A stretch of DNA of 5,029 nucleotides from Methanocorpusculaceae archaeon UBA425 (GTDB taxonomy: Archaea > Halobacteriota > Methanomicrobia > Methanomicrobiales > Methanocorpusculaceae): NCBI GenBank assembly GCA_002506085.1, contig DAWV01000007.1, positions 58,715 through 63,743 of the forward strand, written 5' to 3'. The notes beneath the pieces are model-generated. The model was not told the origin of the DNA, did no database searches, and worked only from the letters and a program-made list of their open reading frames with translations. The position numbers and the translations under genes are program-made. Shown piece by piece: positions 1-4,888 of this stretch; position 1 is the first letter of the stretch; every line of letters begins with the position of its first letter.

Positions 1-187
1 CGTCCGCTTTCAGCGTCCACCCTGCCTCCACACCCGAGAGAATAATCTGCTGCATTTCCATCCGAAATTCCGGATTTCTACCATCACCCAAATGTTTGTC
101 GTAAAGAATACCGCGAACATCCGGATTATCTACGTGAAATATCCAGCCAACCCGCAAGTTACATAATCTATCCCCTCCGATAATCAT
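1..187 (-). CDS. Unrecognised protein, 5' part only; runs off the left edge
   Basis: An open frame on the minus strand stays open from the in-frame TGA at 206-208 to the window edge. Its only ATG is at 185-187, giving at least 62 residues. The translation looks protein-like, for example DNPDVRGILYDKHLGDGRN followed by an acidic/Gln-rich stretch and a GVEAGWTLKAD-type end. I do not recognise the family. The start is uncertain. ATG 187 has no Shine-Dalgarno upstream. A strong GGAGGGG (178-172) sits downstream of it and would better serve a TTG at 157-155, although the 14-nt gap is long. The gene would be divergent from ycaO, with only 3 nt between starts if ATG 187 is right. Codons are less C-ended than in ycaO. 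It could also be a remnant. Confidence 0.45.
   Translation of the reverse strand, partial: MIIGGDRLCNLRVGWIFHVDNPDVRGILYDKHLGDGRNPEFRMEMQQIILSGVEAGWTLKAD
159..167 (+). promoter_or_regulatory. Possible TATA box for ycaO (leaderless transcript)
   Basis: TTACATAAT is centred about 28 nt upstream of the ycaO ATG, which is the usual archaeal TATA-to-start-site distance. Transcription would then begin at or within a few bases of the ATG. This fits the lack of any Shine-Dalgarno sequence in front of ycaO. No clear BRE is visible, so this rests on spacing and AT content only. Confidence 0.35.
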
Positions 188-190
188 ACA

Positions 191-1402
191 ATGATAGAAC
201 TTCAGTCATCTCCCAAAGTCTATACCGGCTGGACCGAACGGAGCTGCACACCAGACGAAACCCTGAAGCGAATCGAGCACCTTGTTCCGGACGCCGGAAT
301 CACCCGGGTTGCCGACATCACCGACCTTGACCGGATAGGAATTCCCGTCTACTCATGCATCCGTCCGACCGCCGCCGACGGAGCGATTTCCGTCTACAAC
401 GGAAAAGGCGGAACACCTGAAGAAGCCCGCGTTGCCGGAATCATGGAAGGAATCGAACGATATTCCGCCGAAGCGATTCCCCGCGACCTGCCGAATAGCC
501 CATACAGCAGTATCCGTAAGACAGTAAACGCCGTCGACCCCGAAGACCTCATCCTCCCCCGCGACACAAACGCCGATCTCGACATCCCCTGGGTCGAAGG
601 CTGGGACCTCACCAACAACGAACCGGTCAGTGTCCCCTTATGTGCCGTCATCCATCCCAACCCGTTCTCCCTCCCCTCCCTATTCCGGACAAGCTCCAAC
701 GGAATCGCTTCCGGCAACACCCTTGAAGAAGCCCTCTTCTACGCACTCACTGAAGTAATCGAACGGGACTCCTGGTCACTCGTCGAAACAACCCGTGACA
801 CCGGACCGAAACTCACCGGCCTGCCCGCGAAAGCTGCAGAAATGCTCGCAAAATTCACCGCGGCCGGCATAGAGGTCACCCTCCGGGACATCACCTCCGA
901 CATAGGCATCCCCACAATCGCCGCCGTATCCGACGACATCACACTCAAAGACCCACGTCTGCTTACCATCGGCATGGGAACCCATACCAACCCTGAAATC
1001 GCCATGATCCGGGCACTCTCCGAAGTCGCCCAGAGCAGAGCCACCCAGATTCACGGCGCACGGGAAGACGCAACCCTCGCCGAATTCCGCGAAATGATGG
1101 GCTATGACAGAGTCAGACGAATGAACGCCTACTGGTTCAAAGGCGAAGAATATCGTCCCGCATCGGAAATCCCGAACAATTCCACCGATGACTTCAAGAC
1201 CGACATCGAACTCATCATCGCCCGCCTAGCGGCAGCCGGTCTTGACCGGGTCATCGTCTTCGACCTCACCGACCCGGAACTCAAAGTTCCGGTCGTCAGA
1301 GTTGTCGTTCCGGGTCTTGAATGTTACACCATCGACAACGAACGCAGAGGTCAGAGGTGCCTGGATGCCGAACGTCGTCATCTTCGTCGGTCCAAGTCTT
1401 GA
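191..1402 (+). CDS. ycaO: YcaO-family ATP-dependent thioamidation protein (McrA-glycine type)
   Basis: A 403-residue YcaO protein. In methanogens YcaO acts with TfuA to turn a conserved McrA glycine into thioglycine, by phosphorylating the backbone amide with ATP so that sulfide can replace oxygen. Visible family motifs include the first nucleotide/Mg segment, NGKGG then EARVAGIMEGIERYSAE (residues 70-94). The second segment is SSNGIASG then EALFYALTEVIERD (168-193). The third is NPEIAMIRALSEVAQSR (267-283). The C-terminus is VVVPGLECYTIDNERRGQRC (371-390), without the proline-rich tail of RiPP azoline-forming YcaOs. ATG 191 is chosen because an in-frame TAA lies at 164-166. There is no Shine-Dalgarno, so it is possibly leaderless. 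The last 12 or so residues, very basic, overlap the start of tfuA by 38 nt. McrA as the substrate is inferred from family and lineage; no mcr gene is in view. Confidence 0.93.
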   Translation: MIELQSSPKVYTGWTERSCTPDETLKRIEHLVPDAGITRVADITDLDRIGIPVYSCIRPTAADGAISVYNGKGGTPEEARVAGIMEGIERYSAEAIPRDLPNSPYSSIRKTVNAVDPEDLILPRDTNADLDIPWVEGWDLTNNEPVSVPLCAVIHPNPFSLPSLFRTSSNGIASGNTLEEALFYALTEVIERDSWSLVETTRDTGPKLTGLPAKAAEMLAKFTAAGIEVTLRDITSDIGIPTIAAVSDDITLKDPRLLTIGMGTHTNPEIAMIRALSEVAQSRATQIHGAREDATLAEFREMMGYDRVRRMNAYWFKGEEYRPASEIPNNSTDDFKTDIELIIARLAAAGLDRVIVFDLTDPELKVPVVRVVVPGLECYTIDNERRGQRCLDAERRHLRRSKS

Positions 1403-2000
1403 GCTGAAGGCAGCCCGGCAGATTCTCCCCGACGCAGTCTGTCTCCCGCCGGTAAAACGCGGTGACGCCGCTGCCGCCGCAGAAGGCACCGATATCATGG
1501 TCATCATAGACGGTGTCTTCTTCCAGGACAGAGCCGTTGGTCACCGGGAAATACTCGGCGTCATAAAATCCGGCGTCAAAGTCTTCGGCTCCTCCTCGAT
1601 GGGAGCTCTGCGTGCCTCAGAACTCGACACCCTCGGAATGACCGGCATCGGAAAAATCTATCACCAGTATAAATCCGGAGAAATAATCGCCGACGACGAG
1701 GTAGGGCTCGTCTATGATCAGGAAACCGGCATGGCCCTGTCCGAACCGATGGTAAACATGCGGGCGAGTTTTTCCAAAGCAGAATCCACCGGCATCCTCA
1801 CAAAAGAAGAGGAGACCGCTCTTCTGAAATCCTGCAAAGCGATTTATTACCCTGACCGGACCTATCGCCGGGTCATAAAAGAAGCCGCGATTTCCGATGA
1901 AACCCGGGGGTCCCTCCTCTCCTGGCTGAAGGATAACGCCGTCGACCAGAAACGTCTCGACGCAATTCTGTGTCTCGAGACCGTGCGGAGTCTCTTATGA
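1365..2000 (+). CDS. tfuA: TfuA-like protein, partner of YcaO in thioamidation
   Basis: A 211-residue TfuA core protein. TfuA is required with YcaO for McrA thioglycine formation. In bacterial thioamide systems it has been linked to release of sulfur from thiocarboxylated ThiS-like carriers. Motifs seen: FVGPSL (7-11), PPVKRGD (28-34), IIDGVFFQ (47-54), HREIL (60-64), the core GSSSMGALRASEL (75-87), GIGKIY (94-99) and ADDEV (109-113). The ATG at 1365 is preferred over an upstream in-frame start at 1242 because the protein begins canonically at MPNVVIFVGPSL. GAGGTG at 1354-1359 is a good Shine-Dalgarno 5 nt away, and the extra 41 residues would merely shadow ycaO. It overlaps ycaO by 38 nt and the next gene by 4 nt (ATGA), which implies translational coupling. 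Confidence 0.92.
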   Translation: MPNVVIFVGPSLELKAARQILPDAVCLPPVKRGDAAAAAEGTDIMVIIDGVFFQDRAVGHREILGVIKSGVKVFGSSSMGALRASELDTLGMTGIGKIYHQYKSGEIIADDEVGLVYDQETGMALSEPMVNMRASFSKAESTGILTKEEETALLKSCKAIYYPDRTYRRVIKEAAISDETRGSLLSWLKDNAVDQKRLDAILCLETVRSLL

Positions 2001-2707
2001 ACGAACGGTATGTCAGGCAGGAATCCCTCCTTGGACCGGGAGGTCAGGAAAAACTCGGCAGTTCCACGGTTTTTATCGCCGGAGCCGGAGGACTCGGCTC
2101 GCCCGTGTCATTCTATCTTACGGCAGCCGGAGTAGGGAACATCAGGATTGCGGATCTCGATGTAATCGAACTCTCGAACATGAACCGGCAAATTCTCCAC
2201 ACGGAAGACCGGCTCGGGACCTCCAAGGCAGCGTCGGCGAAAAAAACCCTGGAGGCACTCAATTCTGCATGCAGCATAACCGCATTCCCGGAAAAAATCG
2301 ATGCCTCCTCTGTCCGGCGGCTCATCGGGGACGCAGATATCATTGTAGACTGCATGGATAATTTCACCGCCCGATATGTTCTGAACAGATTTGCCCTGGA
2401 AGAGGACATTCCCCTCGTGCACGGGGCGGTTGCGGGATTCATCGGTCAGGCGACCCTGATTATCCCGGGAAAAACACCATGCCTTGCCTGCATTTTCCCT
2501 GACGCGAAGACCACGACGAAAACGCCCGTTCTCGGGGGGGTCGCGGGGGTAATCGGCAGTATTCAGGCATGCGAGACGATCAAATATCTTACCGGCACCG
2601 GGGCCACGCTTGCGGGCAGACTGCTCCTCTATGACGGAGCGGTTAATTCAATGGATACCTTCACCGTAAAAAAGAGTCCCCGCTGCCCTGTGTGCACAAC
2701 CTTATAG
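1997..2707 (+). CDS. HesA/MoeB/ThiF-family E1-like adenylating enzyme
   Basis: A 236-residue E1-like protein. The family adenylates the C-terminal Gly-Gly of ubiquitin-like sulfur carriers (ThiS, MoaD), enabling thiocarboxylate formation. Seen: RYVRQ N-terminal signature (4-8), nucleotide loop GAGGLG (29-34), acidic D53 and D55, NMNRQ (61-65), DCMDNFTAR (118-126), and zinc pairs CLAC (162-165) and CPVC (230-233). GGVAGVIGSIQACETIKYL (180-198) matches the conserved region after the crossover loop. In ThiF/MoeB a cysteine usually lies just before this stretch; here the loop reads KTTTKTP with no Cys. The ATG at 1997 overlaps the tfuA stop as ATGA, with GGAG at 1987-1990 as Shine-Dalgarno. An in-frame start at 1970 adds nine residues not typical of the family. 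Context suggests sulfur supply for YcaO/TfuA (inference), but generic thiamine or molybdopterin roles remain possible. Confidence 0.9.
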   Translation: MNERYVRQESLLGPGGQEKLGSSTVFIAGAGGLGSPVSFYLTAAGVGNIRIADLDVIELSNMNRQILHTEDRLGTSKAASAKKTLEALNSACSITAFPEKIDASSVRRLIGDADIIVDCMDNFTARYVLNRFALEEDIPLVHGAVAGFIGQATLIIPGKTPCLACIFPDAKTTTKTPVLGGVAGVIGSIQACETIKYLTGTGATLAGRLLLYDGAVNSMDTFTVKKSPRCPVCTTL

Positions 2708-2733
2708 GCTCCCGGGAAAAATATGTATTCGCA

Positions 2734-2979
2734 ATGGTACTAGAAACTTTTCACCGATCGCAGACTGACAAGTGGCTTGGCGGCGTATGCGGAGGGGTCG
2801 CAGAATATATCAGTGCCCCCGCATGGCTCGTCCGGCTCATCTGGGTAGTTCTGACATTAATCCCCTACCTGACAGTTCCAGGCATTGTTATTTATCTTCT
2901 TATGTGGCTTTTCGTACCGCTCGGTCCCAAAGCCCTCGACCCGAATGTAATCAATGCCGATTTCAAAGTAAAGGAATAA
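2734..2979 (+). CDS. Small PspC-domain membrane protein
   Basis: An 81-residue protein with a PspC domain over nearly its whole length. The typical start pattern SQTDKWLGGVCGGVAEYI (9-26) is followed by the WLVRLIWVV segment and two closely spaced hydrophobic stretches (about 31-44 and 48-62, the second ending in LLMWLFVPLG). This gives a short membrane hairpin and a charged C-terminal tail. PspC proteins are inner-membrane sensors of envelope stress in bacteria; the archaeal role is not established. ATG 2734 is chosen because the family begins shortly before the RSxTDKWxGGVCGG motif. An in-frame GTG at 2692 would add 14 residues and overlap the previous gene. Neither start has a good Shine-Dalgarno. 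The gene begins 26 nt after the E1 gene and ends 2 nt before the next. Confidence 0.82.
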   Translation: MVLETFHRSQTDKWLGGVCGGVAEYISAPAWLVRLIWVVLTLIPYLTVPGIVIYLLMWLFVPLGPKALDPNVINADFKVKE

Positions 2980-2981
2980 GT

Positions 2982-3587
2982 ATGAGGCCGTCGGAAGACC
3001 AAAATGATCTGACCGAACCCCCTTTTTATCTGCCGCAGTTTGAGGAGGCGTATCAGTATATTATCAATGAATATCATGTCGCCGAAAGAGACATTGGTAT
3101 CTTTATTCCCTGTGCGGTCAGGAAACCCTACAGTTCGAGTCCGAGCCATAAGCTGTTTCATACATTATTCGGCGAAGTGTTCCCGGACAAATCCAGATAT
3201 CATGTGGTGATCTTCGGGACCTGCGGGACGGTTCCCTCCGAACTGGAGCTGATGTATCCGTTTGCTCATTATCATTACATGCTGGGGAATGTCAAAGACC
3301 AGAAGATCAAGGATGATTTCCTGAGAATCGAGACCGCCCGTATTGCCGGTTATCTGGAGAAGACGAAGGATACCTACACCTATAGAATCGCGTATTGTAT
3401 CGGATTATTCCGCAGAGCGATGGAACAGGCCGTCAAACAGACAGGGATTCCTGTAGAAATTTACCCGACGAATCCGGTCATCGATAAGTTATATGATGCT
3501 GACTGTCCGTTTCCGGAAGGCAGTCTTTCGATGCAGGAATACCTTGACGAGTTCAGGGCAGCCCTGACCGAAATGCGGGACCGGTAG
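2982..3587 (+). CDS. Stand-alone DUF5591 (ArcS-like) domain protein
   Basis: A 201-residue protein carrying the signature of archaeosine synthase ArcS, PC-x3-KPY-x2-S-x2-H. It is seen intact at residues 43-56: P43 C44, K48 P49 Y50, S53, H56. It is followed by VPSELELMYPFAHYHY (84-99), which mirrors the ArcS VPRELE...YP..HY motif. Full ArcS modifies preQ0 at position 15 of archaeal tRNA and is much longer, with TGT-like and PUA regions; here only the small catalytic-type domain is present. It could be a split ArcS subunit, a paralogue acting on another substrate, or an unrelated transferase using the same fold. ATG 2982 has AAGGA at 2970-2974 and lies 2 nt after pspC. An upstream open frame from 2772 is a shadow of pspC. 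Its stop directly abuts the next start, so operonic coupling is likely. Confidence 0.8.
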   Translation: MRPSEDQNDLTEPPFYLPQFEEAYQYIINEYHVAERDIGIFIPCAVRKPYSSSPSHKLFHTLFGEVFPDKSRYHVVIFGTCGTVPSELELMYPFAHYHYMLGNVKDQKIKDDFLRIETARIAGYLEKTKDTYTYRIAYCIGLFRRAMEQAVKQTGIPVEIYPTNPVIDKLYDADCPFPEGSLSMQEYLDEFRAALTEMRDR

Positions 3588-3962
3588 ATGGCAGCCCTGG
3601 AGGTGGCGGCCGTCCGTCTGGATGAGAAGAAGTCGAAGTTCTACGCCCACCTCTATCATATAGATTCCATCGATGATGTCGCGGAAATCCGGGAGCTGCA
3701 TGATAAGCTCTACAAGAAGGCGGCTCATCATTGTTACGCGGTCATCTGCGGGACGGTGTCAGACAGCAGGGCGGACGGCGAGGTTGGTTCTCCCGGCAGG
3801 GCGCTCGCGGAAGTTATGGAGCGGCATAATCTCGCGAGCCATGTTCTGATGGTGTCACGGATTTTCGGCGGGACCAAACTCGGACCTGCGGGAGTGGCGC
3901 GGGCGTTCCGCGAGGCGGGAAACGGGGCGGTAACGGAGTATGAGCGGAGAAAGGCATTATAG
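3588..3962 (+). CDS. IMPACT/YigZ N-domain protein (UPF0029), short form
   Basis: A 124-residue protein consisting only of the N-terminal YigZ/IMPACT domain. Motifs: KKSKFYAHLYHID (14-26), HHCYAVICG (47-55), SRADGEVGSPGRAL (60-73, in place of the family's DDGEPxGTAGxP) and SRIFGGTKLGPAGVARAF (90-107, in place of RYFGGxKLGxGGLxRAY). Bacterial YigZ has about 200 residues with a C-terminal DUF1949 domain; that domain is absent. The YigZ molecular function is unsettled, with proposed nucleic-acid or translation-factor links. The eukaryotic homologue IMPACT regulates the eIF2 kinase GCN2. The start is fixed by the immediately preceding TAG of the DUF5591 gene (zero spacing), and there is no strong own Shine-Dalgarno, so coupled translation is likely. 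Confidence 0.85.
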   Translation: MAALEVAAVRLDEKKSKFYAHLYHIDSIDDVAEIRELHDKLYKKAAHHCYAVICGTVSDSRADGEVGSPGRALAEVMERHNLASHVLMVSRIFGGTKLGPAGVARAFREAGNGAVTEYERRKAL

Positions 3963-3984
3963 TCCGGAAGGGAAAATATCACCT

Positions 3985-4170
3985 ATGAGTACTGTGAAAT
4001 TATGTCCGCTGATGAAAGTAACCTGCGTGAAAGAGAACTGTCAGTGGTGGGATGCGGACTGGCAGGACTGTGCCGCAAATGTGATGATAAAATATCTGCG
4101 TGCCCAGGATGTCCGGGCAACCTTCGAACATAATGTGCCGGCTGAGTTTCTGGAAGGGAGACGAACATAA
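3985..4170 (+). CDS. Small four-cysteine protein, function unknown
   Basis: A 61-residue protein beginning MSTVKLCPLMK with cysteines at 7, 14, 19 and 29. The pattern is C-P-x5-C-x4-C-QWWD-x6-C, and the protein ends with a charged helical tail. The spacing suggests a small zinc or iron-sulfur site; similar CP...C....C.WW...CA miniproteins occur widely in prokaryotes, but I cannot name the family. ATG 3985 is preferred because a purine-rich GGAAGGGA lies at 3966-3973, about 11 nt away. The alternative in-frame start at 3940 would overlap the YigZ-like gene and adds 15 residues without Cys motif content. It begins 22 nt after the preceding stop and is the last gene before the oligo-T run, so it is likely the end of the module 2 operon. 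Confidence 0.7.
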   Translation: MSTVKLCPLMKVTCVKENCQWWDADWQDCAANVMIKYLRAQDVRATFEHNVPAEFLEGRRT

Positions 4171-4190
4171 GACTGGGTATTTCTCATAAC

Positions 4191-4197
4191 TTTTTTT
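4191..4197 (+). terminator. Oligo-T transcription end for the plus-strand genes
   Basis: Seven consecutive T on the plus strand, 20 nt after the last stop codon. Oligo-T in the non-template strand is the standard archaeal termination signal. It sits before a convergent tRNA gene, where termination is expected. No strong stem precedes it. Confidence 0.6.
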
Positions 4198-4233
4198 AGC
4201 GGATGATGTTTCGTGTCGGGGATTCGCCTGCAC

Positions 4234-4239
4234 AAAAAA
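4234..4239 (-). terminator. Oligo-T end for tRNA-Gln
   Basis: Six A on the plus strand, hence T6 on the minus strand, beginning 21 nt past the 3' end of the tRNA. This fits archaeal termination of the tRNA transcript. Confidence 0.5.
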
Positions 4240-4260
4240 GGGACATAACCATTCAATAAA

Positions 4261-4333
4261 TACTCCTGGGCGGACTCGAACCACCGTCTCCGGCTCCAAA
4301 GGCCGGAATGATTGACCACTACACTACAGGAGT
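4261..4333 (-). tRNA. tRNA-Gln (anticodon TTG)
   Basis: Read on the minus strand this folds as a 73-nt cloverleaf. The acceptor arms ACTCCTG (4333-4327) and CAGGAGT (4268-4262) pair perfectly, with discriminator A at 4261. The anticodon stem is CCGGC/GCCGG with loop CTTTGGA, placing TTG at 4299-4297, which reads glutamine CAA. The T arm is GGTGG/CCGCC around TTCGAGT. The D arm carries GTGTAGTGGTCAATCAT. CCA is not encoded, as is common in archaea, so the end is added by a nucleotidyltransferase. There is no intron. A glutamine tRNA in methanogens is normally charged by the indirect Glu-amidation route. No clear TATA box is seen at the expected upstream distance. Confidence 0.96.
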
Positions 4334-4346
4334 TGACAGAAAGTAA

Positions 4347-4564
4347 GATGAACGCGCTCCCATTCAACGTTCAATGAGGAGTTTGAAGCAGGGACTTCCA
4401 ACAAGTTGTCGGTACGATGGGAAAAGGAACTATCTTCTCCATACATGTCGGTTTGGAAAGTATTTGTAGATTTCCGAATATTCATAGGCAGTCTATCACC
4501 TAGAATAATTTCAAAGGATTTGAATTATCATTTGATGGTTGCCGTTGGGCGGTTTGTTGTTTAA
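4347..4564 (+). other. Gene-free stretch with overlapping open frames; possible decayed coding remnant
   Basis: No convincing gene, yet two plus-strand frames are open for longer than the AT-rich composition suggests. One, 4347-4469, reads DERAPIQRSMRSLKQGLP and ends RYDGKRNYLLHT...KYL before TAG. The spacing of ER, the basic residues and the RY-G motif vaguely recalls the C-terminus of DDE transposases. The other, 4352-4564 (70 codons), contains SVRWEKELSSPY. Neither has an early ATG with a Shine-Dalgarno. The stretch lies just upstream of tRNA-Gln, a common landing area for mobile DNA. A transposase remnant is a guess. The imperfect palindrome CATTCAACGTTCAATG is at 4361-4376, and an AT-rich block (4560-4582) with TATA-like strings follows. 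Confidence 0.25.
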
Positions 4565-4606
4565 TAAACTTTATTTTAATAGGAGTTACGCGGTGTGCTC
4601 CCAATC

Positions 4607-4628
4607 AAAAAGGAGGGTTATGCCTCCT
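4607..4628 (-). terminator. Hairpin plus T-run, terminator-like, minus strand
   Basis: On the minus strand AGGAGG (4628-4623), loop CATAAC, CCTCCT (4616-4611), then further T to 4607. A 6-bp GC-rich stem leading directly into a T run resembles an intrinsic terminator. It would end a minus-strand transcript passing through the hairpin units at 4783-4622. Such hairpins are less standard in archaea, and the transcript itself is hypothetical. Confidence 0.4.
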
Positions 4629-4688
4629 GTGATCGCGGACCGGTCCATTGGACCGGTCTTAGCGGAGCAAATCTTTGATTTGCGAGAG
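4622..4688 (-). repeat. Hairpin repeat, unit B
   Basis: On the minus strand: stem-loop GCAAATC-AAA-GATTTGC (4683-4667), then TCC, then GCTAAG (4663-4658). Next comes a second perfect inverted repeat with 10-nt arms GACCGGTCCA (4658-4649) and TGGACCGGTC (4647-4638), then a tail GATCACAGGAGGCATAAC. The layout matches units A and C: hairpin, TCN, GCTAAG, second inverted repeat, ATCACA-type tail. Confidence 0.7.
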
Positions 4689-4693
4689 GGCGG

Positions 4694-4724
4694 GCTGACC
4701 CGAAGGGGCGGCCTCAGCTGAGGC
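4694..4724. repeat. Nested palindromes between units B and A
   Basis: CCCGAAGGG (4699-4707) forms a small stem. GCTGA (4694-4698) can pair with TCAGC (4714-4718) around it. GCCTCAGCTGAGGC (4711-4724) is a perfect 14-bp palindrome. These continue the hairpin-dense character of the region. Confidence 0.6.
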
Positions 4725-4783
4725 GGGTTGGCGACGAAGTCGACGACCTTAGCCGAACAAGTTTTCGAAGGAGACTTGCGACT
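4722..4783 (-). repeat. Hairpin repeat, unit A
   Basis: On the minus strand: CAAGT (4778-4774) and ACTTG (4762-4758) pair around a loop containing TTCGAA, then T, TCG, GCTAAG (4753-4748). A second part, GTCGTCGACTTCGTCGCC, ends CCAACCCGCC (4731-4722). From GCTAAG onward it matches unit C at 27 of 32 positions without gaps. It lies in the opposite orientation to unit C. Confidence 0.7.
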
Positions 4784-4797
4784 GAGCGGGGTGAGCC

Positions 4798-4864
4798 GAT
4801 AGTTTACCGAATTCATACTCTTCCTTTTTAGTATGAATTTCAGGATGTACTTCGATTTCTTGTA
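4798..4864. repeat. 67-nt direct repeat, copy 1
   Basis: Aligns without gaps to 4963-5029 at 56 of 67 positions (offset 165 nt). The last 21 positions, from GATGTACTTCG to TCTTGTA, are identical (4844-4864 and 5009-5029). Too long, too diverged and too widely spaced for a CRISPR repeat. Confidence 0.8.
4810..4839. repeat. Perfect 10-bp inverted repeat inside direct repeat copy 1
   Basis: Arms AATTCATACT (4810-4819) and AGTATGAATT (4830-4839) are exact reverse complements around the pyrimidine loop CTTCCTTTTT. The equivalent place in copy 2 has lost most of this pairing. Confidence 0.75.
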
Positions 4865-4888
4865 TGGGATTCTTTTTGATGGCCGTAT

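Noticed and set aside
394..1054. Minus-strand open frames inside ycaO
   Set aside because: Shadows of the strongly codon-biased ycaO gene. They show no family motifs and no initiation signals.
1242..1364. Upstream extension of tfuA
   Set aside because: Ser/Thr-rich sequence made from the ycaO coding strand in another frame. The canonical TfuA start and Shine-Dalgarno are at 1365 and 1354.
2108..2442. Minus-strand open frames inside the E1-like gene
   Set aside because: Antisense shadows of a well-supported gene.
2772..2981. Upstream extension of the DUF5591 protein
   Set aside because: Arg-rich shadow of pspC. The own Shine-Dalgarno and spacing favour ATG 2982.
4334..4380. Promoter for tRNA-Gln
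   Set aside because: A TATA element was looked for around 25-30 nt upstream of 4333 on the minus strand. The sequence there (GAATGG and GC-rich bases) does not resemble one.
4539..4721. Plus-strand open frame of 60 codons
   Set aside because: Its second half lies on units B and the nested palindromes (for example QIFDLREGG is the unit B hairpin). There is no Shine-Dalgarno and the composition is that of the repeats.
4586..4816. Minus-strand open frame of 76 codons
   Set aside because: It consists almost wholly of repeat units A and B plus linkers. The between-unit changes preserve stems rather than residues, so it is reported as repeats.
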